From Bacteroidota bacterium (GTDB taxonomy: Bacteria > Bacteroidota > Bacteroidia > UKL13-3), in NCBI GenBank assembly GCA_947507965.1, contig CANNQU010000003.1, positions 31,329 to 95,328 of the forward strand: a stretch of DNA of 64,000 nt, in the 5' to 3' direction. The notes under the pieces are model-generated. The model saw nothing but the letters and a program-made list of their open reading frames with translations, had not been told where the DNA came from and ran no database searches. The translations under genes and the position numbers were made by a program. The first letter of the stretch is position 1, and the number at the start of each line of letters is the position of its first letter. This document shows positions 19,323 through 28,776 of this stretch, in pieces.

Positions 19323-22283
19323 TTATTTAATACCTTCGAAATCACTTCCTCCAAAATCTACCACTACTGGCGTTGCAATACAAAGCGAAGAGTAGGTACC
19401 TACCAAAACGCCGATAAGCAATGCAAAAGAGAAGCCTTTAATGGCAGGCCCACCGAAAAGGAATAGTATTAAACACACCATAAATATCGTTCCTGCTGTA
19501 ACAATGGTACGGCTTAAGGTAGCGTTTAGGGCGTAATTAATGATCTTCACCCGGTCTTTTTCTTTTTTGTTTAAATTAAGGTATTCGCGAATACGGTCGA
19601 ACACCACAACGGTGTCGTTCATGGAGAAAACCAGAACGGTTAATATCGCTGCAATGAAATCCTGATCTAAATCCATGGAGAACGGTACGATACCATCGAG
19701 TATGGAGAAAAAGGAGAGCAACAAAAATACATCATGAAACAAGGCCACGGTAGCACCTACTCCAAATTGCCATTTACGGAATCGGATAACAATGTAAATA
19801 AACATGCCAATGATGGCGATGAAGATTGCTCTAAGGGCAGAATATTTTGCATCGGAGGCCATGGTAGCACCAATTTTACTGCTACTTAGTACCGATGATG
19901 AATCAACGGCAAAACCTTGTGCCATGAGCCCATCCAACATGTGTTTACGCACTTCAGGTTCGCTGGCATTAACATTGTCGATTTTATAGGTAGTGGTAAT
20001 TTTTAACTTTGAATCGCTACCGAAGGTTTTAACTTGAGGCGTTAGGTTGTCGAAATTTACAGCCAACGCTTTAGCTACCTCAGAGGTATTTGCCGATTTA
20101 TCCAACTTCACGACATAGCTCCATCCTCCTTTGAAATCAACCCCTAAAGAAAATCCTTTGGTGTACATAGAGATAGCGCCCAAAATAATGATGGTGCCGG
20201 ATATGATATAATATATTTTTCTTTTACCTACCCAATCAAAGCTAGAGCCCTTAAACAAATTGGCTGAGAGGGATGTTGAGAATTTCACTTCTCTCCCTTT
20301 GTCCATCCAGCGTTCAATTTGGAGTCGGGTAATAAATATTGCAGTGAATAAGGAAGTAATAATACCGATAATCAAAACTACGGCAAACCCTTTAATAGGC
20401 CCGGTGCCTAAAAATACAAGAACCAAACCTGCCATTAAACCGGTAACGTGTGAGTCGATGATCGCAGAGAGCGCATGTTTATAGCCTTCGGAAACCGATT
20501 GCCTTAAGTTTTTACCACTTCGCATCTCCTCTTTTACACGCTCGTTTATCAAAACGTTGGCATCAACGGCTACGGCAAGCGTAAGAACAATACCGGCAAA
20601 TCCAGGAAGTGTTAATGCAGAGTGTAACGAGGCTAGAACTCCCAGAATGAAGAATAAGTTAATAATTACCGCAATATCCGATGATATACCGGCAAGGTTA
20701 TAATACAATACCATGAAAATGATAATCGAAATAAAGGCAATCAACAACGTTAACAATCCGGAGCGAATCGCTTCTTTACCTAAAGAAGGTCCTACAATTA
20801 CCTCTTCAATGATTCTACACGGTGCAGGCAGCTTTCCGGTTTGTAATATATTGGCCAAATCCTGGGCCTCTTTTACCGTGAAACCTCCGCTTATTTGAGC
20901 GTTTCCATTGGGTATCTCCCCCATTACATTTGGGGCAGAATAAACGGCACCGTCTAAAACAATGGCGATGCTTTTGTTGATGTTTGCTTTGGTAATTGCA
21001 GCCCAATCCTGAGCTCCTTTAGCGGTCATTTGCATGCTTACATCGGGTGATCCTGTGAGAGGGTCGTAATCCTGGCGAGCTGAGGCCACCGCTGCACCAT
21101 CCATTACAGCGCCACGAGTTATATCTTTGGCCTTCAAGGCATACACATAAACGAATCCATTGTCTGATTTGGATCCAAACGCAAAGCGAATGCCTTGTGT
21201 AGCAGAGAGCGAATTAATAAAGCTATAAGCCGTAGGACTATTTAAGTAACGATTAAAAGTGCTGGTATCTTTAATGGCAACATAGCAAATTAATGAACCT
21301 TTCATATAACCCTTTTCCTTATTAAGGGCCGGTTGTAAAATTGCCATTAAAGGATTGTCTTTGATTAGTTTGGCATTTTTCGCCTCTGTAGATGAATCTT
21401 CAACAGTTGAATCCTCGTTGTTAGCTACCGTAGCTGTTGAATCGGAACCTACTTTAGTGGTTGTATCAATTACTACAGGCATTGTTTCACCACTCATTAC
21501 TTTGCCCAATCCCTTACTGATGGTATCGAGAAGTTTATAAACATCATCTCCATTGGCATAGGTTTCCCAAAATTCTAGTTTTGCGGTGCTCTGAAGTAAC
21601 TTTCTTACGCGTTCCGGGTCGTCTGCTCCAGGCAATTCAACTAAAATTCGTCCTTGATTTTCTAATTTCTGGATGGTAGGTTGTGTTACACCAAATTTAT
21701 CAATACGACTGCTGATAATTTGAAAAGAACGATCAATAGCACGTGAAGATTCGTCTTTTATCATTTTCAAAACATCATCATCGCTACTTTGTAGGTTGAT
21801 GGATTTATTGGTAGGGGTGGCGAAAATGGCTGCCAACTTTTTGCCGGAGCTAAGTTTTTGGTATTCTTCGTAGAAGATGTCGATAAAGGAGCGCTGACTT
21901 GTAATGGCAATTTTTTCGGCATTATCCACAGAAGCATTGAAATTCGCATCAGGATTGTTGTTTGACAATGCCTTCACGAAATCTACTTGAGATACTTCGA
22001 GTGTAACATTCATACCCCCTTGAAGGTCCAAGCCAAGGGTGATGCAGTTTTCTTTACACTCCTTATAGGTGAATTTTGCAATGAGTAGGTTGTATACCTG
22101 AACATTGCCAATTGAGTCTTTATAGTAGCGTAATTTAGCGGAGTGCTCTTCGGCTGAAAACTTACTGGCATAAGCTTCCGCTTTTTTGTCATAGTTCCAT
22201 ACCACAAAATTAAACGATAACTGGTACAAACTAATAATTGCCAACACGACGGCAAAAAACCTTATCAATCCTTTATTCTTCAT
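19323..22283 (-). CDS. secDF: Protein translocase subunit SecDF (fused)
   Basis: LGLDLQGGMNVTLEV, VELPGADDPERVRKLLQSTAKLEF, GFAGIVLTLAVAVDANVLINER and the C-terminal SecF half (SLGVDFKGG, FSMNDTVVVFDRIRE). Confidence 0.96.
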   Translation of the reverse strand: MKNKGLIRFFAVVLAIISLYQLSFNFVVWNYDKKAEAYASKFSAEEHSAKLRYYKDSIGNVQVYNLLIAKFTYKECKENCITLGLDLQGGMNVTLEVSQVDFVKALSNNNPDANFNASVDNAEKIAITSQRSFIDIFYEEYQKLSSGKKLAAIFATPTNKSINLQSSDDDVLKMIKDESSRAIDRSFQIISSRIDKFGVTQPTIQKLENQGRILVELPGADDPERVRKLLQSTAKLEFWETYANGDDVYKLLDTISKGLGKVMSGETMPVVIDTTTKVGSDSTATVANNEDSTVEDSSTEAKNAKLIKDNPLMAILQPALNKEKGYMKGSLICYVAIKDTSTFNRYLNSPTAYSFINSLSATQGIRFAFGSKSDNGFVYVYALKAKDITRGAVMDGAAVASARQDYDPLTGSPDVSMQMTAKGAQDWAAITKANINKSIAIVLDGAVYSAPNVMGEIPNGNAQISGGFTVKEAQDLANILQTGKLPAPCRIIEEVIVGPSLGKEAIRSGLLTLLIAFISIIIFMVLYYNLAGISSDIAVIINLFFILGVLASLHSALTLPGFAGIVLTLAVAVDANVLINERVKEEMRSGKNLRQSVSEGYKHALSAIIDSHVTGLMAGLVLVFLGTGPIKGFAVVLIIGIITSLFTAIFITRLQIERWMDKGREVKFSTSLSANLFKGSSFDWVGKRKIYYIISGTIIILGAISMYTKGFSLGVDFKGGWSYVVKLDKSANTSEVAKALAVNFDNLTPQVKTFGSDSKLKITTTYKIDNVNASEPEVRKHMLDGLMAQGFAVDSSSVLSSSKIGATMASDAKYSALRAIFIAIIGMFIYIVIRFRKWQFGVGATVALFHDVFLLLSFFSILDGIVPFSMDLDQDFIAAILTVLVFSMNDTVVVFDRIREYLNLNKKEKDRVKIINYALNATLSRTIVTAGTIFMVCLILFLFGGPAIKGFSFALLIGVLVGTYSSLCIATPVVVDFGGSDFEGIK

Positions 22284-22370
22284 TGCTACTTTTTTAAATG
22301 TATAAAATTAATAATAAAAACCTTTTATTTAAGTTACGTGGGTTGTATCCCAAGCTAAAAAAACGAGGTG

Positions 22371-22378
22371 CAAAGATA
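22371..22378 (-). promoter_or_regulatory. TATCTTTG -7 element upstream of secDF
   Basis: Minus strand TATCTTTG matches TAnnTTTG; gives a leader of roughly 85 nt. Confidence 0.5.
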
Positions 22379-22414
22379 TAAAAGAGAGCCATATAAAAAA
22401 GAACGAATCTAAAG

Positions 22415-22441
22415 GAGTGATTTAGGACGATACAATCACTC
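22415..22441 (-). terminator. Hairpin downstream of the 22484..23005 gene, possible terminator
   Basis: GAGTGATT...AATCACTC 8-bp stem; on the minus strand only a weak, distant U-rich run follows. Confidence 0.35.
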
Positions 22442-22483
22442 TGAAAGTAGCCACATGGGAGAGCCGTTATTTTAAATATTTCC

Positions 22484-23005
22484 TTAAAAATTAACCGGTA
22501 TGGCCCCTGTTGAAATGGTATTGCTCTTATTTAATGCCCTATCGACGAGGAAAATATTGAGTTTAATGGAGTCGGGTATAATGGCGCCTATAATGGATTC
22601 TAACTTCAAAGTGATGGTTCCGTTGATGCTCTTATTACGTGTGTCGGGCTGGAGATTGGAGATTCTATCGTTATAATTTACCGTATCTGCTCCATTGATA
22701 AGATAACTATAGACTCCATTTTTTCCCACCAAATATTCGGCAAATATATTATAGTAATAACGCTCTCCGATTCTAAAAGGGGAGGCCGTGTCGGTTAGGT
22801 TCAACCCGATATTACCATCACCATCCTCAAATTCAAATTTTAAATAGATGAGAGAATCGGTTGGGAAATTCATATACTGAATCTTAGAATACCCCAAATA
22901 AGTTAGGTGAGGAATAGAGCTTATTGCATTTGGTTTGCGACATTTTATTAAAAAAAGGCACAAGATTGAAGCCGAAACCAACAAAATTAAATATTTTCTA
23001 ATCAT
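22484..23005 (-). CDS. Hypothetical lipoprotein
   Basis: Start taken at [26 protein letters not shown] (lipoprotein signal). Secreted beta-rich sequence [17 protein letters not shown]. Confidence 0.6.
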   Translation of the reverse strand: MIRKYLILLVSASILCLFLIKCRKPNAISSIPHLTYLGYSKIQYMNFPTDSLIYLKFEFEDGDGNIGLNLTDTASPFRIGERYYYNIFAEYLVGKNGVYSYLINGADTVNYNDRISNLQPDTRNKSINGTITLKLESIIGAIIPDSIKLNIFLVDRALNKSNTISTGAIPVNF

Positions 23006-23031
23006 TTTTCTCTTCACGAATATAATAAAAT

Positions 23032-23039
23032 TATTTTTG
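23032..23039 (+). promoter_or_regulatory. TATTTTTG -7 element immediately upstream of hutU
   Basis: TATTTTTG matches TAnnTTTG; the ATG is at 23048. Confidence 0.45.
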
Positions 23040-23047
23040 CAACACCA

Positions 23048-24727
23048 ATGACGAATCTTATTACACGCGCGGCCATACGCGCACCCCACGGAAACCAGCT
23101 TTCTTGTAAAGGCTGGATACAGGAAGCAGCCTTGCGTATGCTAATGAATAACCTTGATCCGGAGGTGGCCGAGCGCCCGGAAGATTTAATCGTTTACGGT
23201 GGTCTAGGGAAAGCAGCACGCAACTGGGAGTGTTATGATACCATCGTAAAAGCGTTGCGTGATTTAGAAAATGATGAGAGTCTTTTAATTCAAAGTGGCA
23301 AAGCGGTAGCTATCTTAAAAACACATTTGGATGCCCCTCGCGTTTTGCTTGCCAATAGCAATTTAGTAGGCAAATGGGCTACGTGGGAGCATTTCAGGGA
23401 GTTGGATAAAAAGGGATTAATAATGTATGGGCAAATGACCGCTGGGAGCTGGATTTACATTGGGTCTCAAGGTATTGTACAAGGCACTTATGAAACCTTC
23501 GCTGAGGCAGCAAAAAAGCATTTTAATGGAACCTTAAAAGGAACTATTACGGTAACTGCCGGATTGGGGGGGATGGGGGGTGCTCAGCCATTAGCCGTTA
23601 CGCTAAATGAAGGCGTTTGCCTCGTTGCAGAGGTGGAAGAGTGGCGTATTAAGAAGCGAATAGAAACACGTTATCTCGATCGAATGAGCCGTACTATTGA
23701 TGAGGCGATCGACATGGCTATGAAGGCAAAAGAAAACGGAATCGCTCTTTCTATTGGGGTTTGGTGCGATGCTATTAGCTTGTTGGAGCGTATGAAAGCA
23801 CGACAGGTGATACCTGATTTACTTACCGATCAAACCTCGGCTCATGACCCATTGATTGGATATTACCCTCACGGGATGAAGACGGAAGTAGCCGATGCCC
23901 TGCGTAAAAATAATCCGGAGGAATATTTAAAACGTAGTTACTCGAGTATTGTAACCCATGTAGAGTTGATGCTTGAGTTTCAGAAGATGGGAAGTATTAC
24001 ATTCGATTATGGAAATAATATTCGCGCCATGGCATTTGAACATGGGGTGAATAAGGCCTTTGATTTTCCCGGGTTTGTGCCTGCGTTTATACGACCTCAA
24101 TTTTGCGAAGGACGCGGGCCGTTTCGATGGGTGGCCCTGAGTGGCGACCCGCAGGATATTTATACAACCGACGAACTATTAAAGGAAATGTTTCCTGAAA
24201 ATGCCGGGTTACAGCGTTGGCTGCGTATGGCCAAGGAGAAAATTTCTTTTCAAGGCTTGCCGGCACGTATCTGTTGGCTGGGGCAAGGCGAGCGCGAAAA
24301 AGCAGGATTGGCGTTTAACGAACTCGTACGCACTGGGAAAGTTAAAGCACCGATTGTTATTGGTCGCGATCACCTTGATACGGGCTCGGTAGCCAGCCCC
24401 AACCGGGAAACGGAGTCGATGCTTGATGGCAGTGATGCCATTGCCGATTGGCCAATTTTGAATGCCTTCGTGAATATTGCAGGAGGCGCCAGTTGGGTTT
24501 CTTTGCATCAGGGTGGTGGCGTGGGCATGGGTTATAGCATACACAGCGGAATGGTTATTGTGGCCGATGGAACCAAAGAAGCTGAAGAACGATTAAAACG
24601 GGTACTGCGAAACGACCCCGGAATGGGTGTAATACGCCATGCCGATGCCGGTTATGACATTGCCCTGGATAACTTAAGGACACATGGCTTAGGGCTTAAG
24701 GATCGATTAAGTGACACTAAAATCTAA
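23048..24727 (+). CDS. hutU: Urocanate hydratase
   Basis: [73 protein letters not shown]. Confidence 0.96.
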   Translation: MTNLITRAAIRAPHGNQLSCKGWIQEAALRMLMNNLDPEVAERPEDLIVYGGLGKAARNWECYDTIVKALRDLENDESLLIQSGKAVAILKTHLDAPRVLLANSNLVGKWATWEHFRELDKKGLIMYGQMTAGSWIYIGSQGIVQGTYETFAEAAKKHFNGTLKGTITVTAGLGGMGGAQPLAVTLNEGVCLVAEVEEWRIKKRIETRYLDRMSRTIDEAIDMAMKAKENGIALSIGVWCDAISLLERMKARQVIPDLLTDQTSAHDPLIGYYPHGMKTEVADALRKNNPEEYLKRSYSSIVTHVELMLEFQKMGSITFDYGNNIRAMAFEHGVNKAFDFPGFVPAFIRPQFCEGRGPFRWVALSGDPQDIYTTDELLKEMFPENAGLQRWLRMAKEKISFQGLPARICWLGQGEREKAGLAFNELVRTGKVKAPIVIGRDHLDTGSVASPNRETESMLDGSDAIADWPILNAFVNIAGGASWVSLHQGGGVGMGYSIHSGMVIVADGTKEAEERLKRVLRNDPGMGVIRHADAGYDIALDNLRTHGLGLKDRLSDTKI

Positions 24728-24812
24728 ATACACGATATTAAAAAAGAAATGTTTCGGTATGGAAAATGTTTCTTAATTTTCCGTTCTTTAGTTTCTAATC
24801 TCAATTCAATCC

Positions 24813-25397
24813 ATGATCGCTCATCTCGAAGGTAAATTCACTACGATCACCCCCACGTTCGTGATACTCGATGTTAATGGAGTAGGCTATGAAGTTCATA
24901 TCTCACTCTATACCCATCTTAAAATAAAAGATTTAAAGCAAGGGCGCTTGCTCACGTATCTTAACATACGGGAAGATGCGCATGTGCTTTTTGGTTTCTT
25001 TGATGAATATGAAAAAAATCTATTTAAGCATCTCATTTCCGTGAATGGTGTAGGGCCTTCTACTGGTCGAATGATCCTGTCGTCGCTCACGCCAAGTGAA
25101 ATACAATTGGCCATCTCTGTAGGTAATATCGCCGCATTAACTGCTATTAAGGGAGTAGGCCCGAAGTCGGCACAACGACTTATTCTGGAACTTCAGGATA
25201 AATTGAAACGTGAAACCATCGTGAATGAAGGTACTGGAGCCGGTATGGGTAGCCTCGTGCGCACAGAAGCGATGGGTGCACTTACGATGCTTGGTTTCAG
25301 CAAAGCACCTGCCGAACGGGAAGTGGATAAACAGTTGAGAATGAACCCCATATTGACGGTTGAAGAGCTAATCAAGCTAGCCTTAAAAAATTTATAA
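24813..25397 (+). CDS. ruvA: Holliday junction branch migration protein RuvA
   Basis: MIAHLEGKF, VGYEVHIS, REDAHVLFGFFD, VNGVGPSTGRMILSSL, IKGVGPKSAQRLILELQDKL. Confidence 0.96.
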   Translation: MIAHLEGKFTTITPTFVILDVNGVGYEVHISLYTHLKIKDLKQGRLLTYLNIREDAHVLFGFFDEYEKNLFKHLISVNGVGPSTGRMILSSLTPSEIQLAISVGNIAALTAIKGVGPKSAQRLILELQDKLKRETIVNEGTGAGMGSLVRTEAMGALTMLGFSKAPAEREVDKQLRMNPILTVEELIKLALKNL

Positions 25398-26089
25398 TGT
25401 ACGAAGCCATAATTTTAGCCGGTGGTTTAGGTACACGCCTGAGAAGTGTGGTGGCTGACGTACCTAAAGTAATGGCAACAGTGGCAGGCAAACCATTTTT
25501 GCATTACATCATAAAAAAATTAATTGACGAAAAGGTAGCTCGTATTGTTTTAGCGGTAGGCTATAAGCATGAAATCATCCAAGCGTTTATTGCACAATCT
25601 AACTATGAGGCTGAAATTGTTTTTAGTGTAGAACATGAGCCACGAGGAACCGGTGGTGCTATAAAATTGGCGTTGGAGCATGCAAAGCAAGAAAATGTTT
25701 TCATCATCAATGGGGACTCTTTTTTCGACTGTAATTTTGAACGTTTAATGCAGGGTCATCTCATCCATGATGCTGATATTTCGTTAGCCTTAAAGCCCAT
25801 GCAGAATTTTGAACGTTATGGTACGGTGGAACTGAATGAACATCGAATCATACAATTTAATGAAAAAAAATATTGTGAAGACGGGCTTATTAATGCCGGG
25901 ATATATATTCTAAAAAGAAGTATTTTTAATGCTTTATCACTACCCAAAATCTTCTCTATGGAGAAGGAGGTGTTTGAATCACTTACTGCAACCTTGAAGC
26001 TAATTGGATTCCCTTTTACTAATTATTTTATTGATATAGGTATCCCAGAAGACTTTGAAAAGGTTCAGAAAGATTTCAAACAACCGTAG
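25397..26089 (+). CDS. Sugar-phosphate nucleotidyltransferase (HddC/RmlA-like)
   Basis: AIILAGGLGTRLRSVVADVPKVMATVAGKPFLHY. The start overlaps the ruvA stop (TAATG). Confidence 0.88.
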   Translation: MYEAIILAGGLGTRLRSVVADVPKVMATVAGKPFLHYIIKKLIDEKVARIVLAVGYKHEIIQAFIAQSNYEAEIVFSVEHEPRGTGGAIKLALEHAKQENVFIINGDSFFDCNFERLMQGHLIHDADISLALKPMQNFERYGTVELNEHRIIQFNEKKYCEDGLINAGIYILKRSIFNALSLPKIFSMEKEVFESLTATLKLIGFPFTNYFIDIGIPEDFEKVQKDFKQP

Positions 26090-26328
26090 TTCTCATAAAA
26101 CGTACAGTGTATCATTTTGAAGAAGATGGCGAGGAAACCAACCAACGATGGATCGCGATGTTATTTTAGTTTGGGTTCTAATTCCACTTCCTACGTGTTG
26201 TACAAACGTAATATAATCGGTTTCAATCTCGGGCGAAAAGCGCATCGAATCCAAGTGGGTTGAAGAATTTCGCTAGGAATACCTCCAAAAGAGTAGTCTT
26301 TAATAAAATTTTCTATCTTGCAACCTTC

Positions 26329-28269
26329 ATGAAGCTGAAAAATTTATTACGTAAGAAAAGTGTCTCACAAGTATTGGAAAATGCTGCCGGTGAGCAGGAT
26401 GGACACACCCTAAGCAAACACCTCACAGCCCTCGACCTTACCGCCTTGGGTATTGCTGCAATTATTGGTGCCGGTATTTTTACGACGATTGGCAAGGCAT
26501 CAGCTGATGGGGGGCCTGGGGTGGTATTTTTATTTATTTTCACGGCTATTGCATGCAGCTTTGCAGCCTTTGCCTATGCAGAATTTGCTAGCTTAGTACC
26601 CGTTTCAGGTAGCGCTTATACCTACAGTTATGTGGCCTTTGGAGAGTTGGTCGCATGGATTATTGGTTGGGCTTTGATAATGGAGTATGCCATAGGCAAT
26701 GTTACCGTAGCTATTGGGTGGAGCGAATATTTCACTTCTCTTCTATCTCAAATAAATAGTGATGCATTAAATATTCATGGTATTCATTTGCCGGGTTGGA
26801 TGACGCTCGATTTTCTGTCGGCTCACCGTGGCTTTAATGAGGCATCGGCATTAATGCAAAGCGGGAAATCGTTTGAGAATTTGAGCGCCGGCTTGCAAAG
26901 GGCTTATACTTCTTACACCATTGCTCCTACCTTTTTTGGGTTGCATATCGTCTTAAATATCCCTGCCTTGCTTATCATCCTGGCAATAACCATGTTGGTT
27001 TATCGTGGCATAAAGGAATCGCGAAATGCAAGTAATATGATGGTTGCTATCAAGCTTATCGTTGTGGTCTTGGTAATCATTGTGGGTACCGGTTATGTTG
27101 AGGTGTCCAATTGGAATCCGTTTATGCCCAATGGGGTGGGAGGGATTCTCAAAGGTGTTTCGGCGGTGTTTTTTGCTTATATCGGATTTGATGCCATAAG
27201 TACCACCGCAGAGGAATGTAAGGATCCTCAACGAGATTTACCCAAAGGGATGATGTGGGCGATCATAATTTGCACCATACTTTATATTTTGGTTGCGTTG
27301 GTTTTAACAGGAATGATTAGTTATAAGGACTTGGATGTGGCCGACCCCTTGGCTCATGTTTTTGAGGTATTAAATTTAAAATGGATGGCCGGAATAGTGG
27401 CGGTAAGTGCTGTGGTTGCAATGGCTAGTGTGTTACTTGTTTTTCAAATAGGGCAGCCCCGAATTTGGATGAGTATGAGTCGCGACGGATTACTTCCTCG
27501 GCGATTTGCTAAAGTGCATCCAAAGTTTAAAACACCATCCTTCTCTACGATTATTACGGGTGTCATCGTATGCGCCGGGACACTATTTTTAAATATCGAT
27601 ATGGTTACCGACCTCTGCAGTATCGGTACTTTATTTGCGTTTGTGCTCGTTTGTGGCGGCGTACTTAAAATGAATTTAGATCCCAATCGGCCCCCAAGTA
27701 AATTTAGAACACCCTATATCAACTCAAGGTATGTATATCTGTCTTTGATCGTCGTTGCCGTCCTTCTTTCAGTTAAATATAATAAGAAAAACACCATTGA
27801 TTTTATTTCCAATACCCCAAAAATATATTCATCTTCGGCACTACTAATTGGTTTAAAAACGGATGAAATAGCGTTGGTGAAAAGTAAAATAATGGAGTCC
27901 AATGCCATTCAATTTAAGGAAAACGATAACGATGTTGAAGCCTATTTAAACACCTTGGATGAGCGCAACTATGAAAATTTCGTTCAGCTATTACCCTTGG
28001 CCAACAAAAAAAAGTATGAGTCGGGCTTCGCGTTATTTAAACATAAAATACCAACCTGGATTTTCATACTAAGCGCCTTTGCCTTAGCGGTGTTTGCTTT
28101 TAAGCACAAGGCCTCACTCATACCACTGCTGGGTTTAACCAGTTGCTTATATATGATGAGTGAATTAGGCTATAAAAATTGGATGTACTTCTTTATTTGG
28201 CTTGCCTTAGGCTTAGCCATTTATTTCGGATTTTCCTATAAGAACAGTAAACTAAATCGACTAGTCTAG
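26329..28269 (+). CDS. APC family amino acid permease (cationic amino acid transporter-like)
   Basis: LTALDLTALGIAAIIGAGIFTTIG, FFAYIGFDAISTTAEECKDPQRDLP, multiple TM helices. Start taken at MKLKNLLRKKS. Confidence 0.9.
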   Translation: MKLKNLLRKKSVSQVLENAAGEQDGHTLSKHLTALDLTALGIAAIIGAGIFTTIGKASADGGPGVVFLFIFTAIACSFAAFAYAEFASLVPVSGSAYTYSYVAFGELVAWIIGWALIMEYAIGNVTVAIGWSEYFTSLLSQINSDALNIHGIHLPGWMTLDFLSAHRGFNEASALMQSGKSFENLSAGLQRAYTSYTIAPTFFGLHIVLNIPALLIILAITMLVYRGIKESRNASNMMVAIKLIVVVLVIIVGTGYVEVSNWNPFMPNGVGGILKGVSAVFFAYIGFDAISTTAEECKDPQRDLPKGMMWAIIICTILYILVALVLTGMISYKDLDVADPLAHVFEVLNLKWMAGIVAVSAVVAMASVLLVFQIGQPRIWMSMSRDGLLPRRFAKVHPKFKTPSFSTIITGVIVCAGTLFLNIDMVTDLCSIGTLFAFVLVCGGVLKMNLDPNRPPSKFRTPYINSRYVYLSLIVVAVLLSVKYNKKNTIDFISNTPKIYSSSALLIGLKTDEIALVKSKIMESNAIQFKENDNDVEAYLNTLDERNYENFVQLLPLANKKKYESGFALFKHKIPTWIFILSAFALAVFAFKHKASLIPLLGLTSCLYMMSELGYKNWMYFFIWLALGLAIYFGFSYKNSKLNRLV

Positions 28270-28718
28270 TTCTTTATTAAGGTGTAAATAACCGAACTTT
28301 CCGGTGCTATTTTTTTAGATAGTTTTAATTCTTTAGCAGAAAAACTAATGATGTCAAGTCCTTCCACTGCCGGATTTTCTCTTGGAATAAGGAAGAGCAT
28401 TTTGTTGTCACTGCTAATTTTCCAGCTACCCACATCGCTTTTCCCACGACGCACAATATCGAAGCTGTCTTTTTCGAATGAATAGGTTTCTTTTTTCGAT
28501 TCTTCAATGAACGCAGTTATTTGTCCCTCCATTTTCGTTTTATATTCTGCTTCAAGAGAATCGGGCACTCCATTCATCGAATTTTTCTTCAATTCTTCTA
28601 GATTGGTGATGGAACACTCGGAAACGGTCCATTTCCCAATAACCCTTCCTGCTTTAGATTGGCATGAAACAATAAGAAGAGCAATGGCAAAGGAGCTTAA
28701 TAATAATAACTTTTTCAT
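28266..28718 (-). CDS. Lipocalin-like lipoprotein
   Basis: Lipobox LLIVSC; GKWTVSEC ... GSWKIS beta-rich. Confidence 0.6.
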   Translation of the reverse strand: MKKLLLLSSFAIALLIVSCQSKAGRVIGKWTVSECSITNLEELKKNSMNGVPDSLEAEYKTKMEGQITAFIEESKKETYSFEKDSFDIVRRGKSDVGSWKISSDNKMLFLIPRENPAVEGLDIISFSAKELKLSKKIAPESSVIYTLIKN

Positions 28719-28743
28719 TTAATGAGATAGATTTTAAAAGTTG

Positions 28744-28751
28744 CAAATATA
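28744..28751 (-). promoter_or_regulatory. TATATTTG -7 element
   Basis: Minus strand TATATTTG matches TAnnTTTG, 26 nt before the ATG at 28718. Confidence 0.45.
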
Positions 28752-28776
28752 ATATTCCGACATCTAAAAGACGAAA

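Noticed and set aside
19133-19354. 73-aa minus-strand ORF between secDF and the desaturase
   Set aside because: It overlaps the secDF 3' end and runs through the 40-nt palindrome and the intergenic promoter; no protein-like conservation is visible.
24209-24544. 111-aa minus-strand ORF inside hutU
   Set aside because: Antisense to the urocanate hydratase CDS with no independent support.
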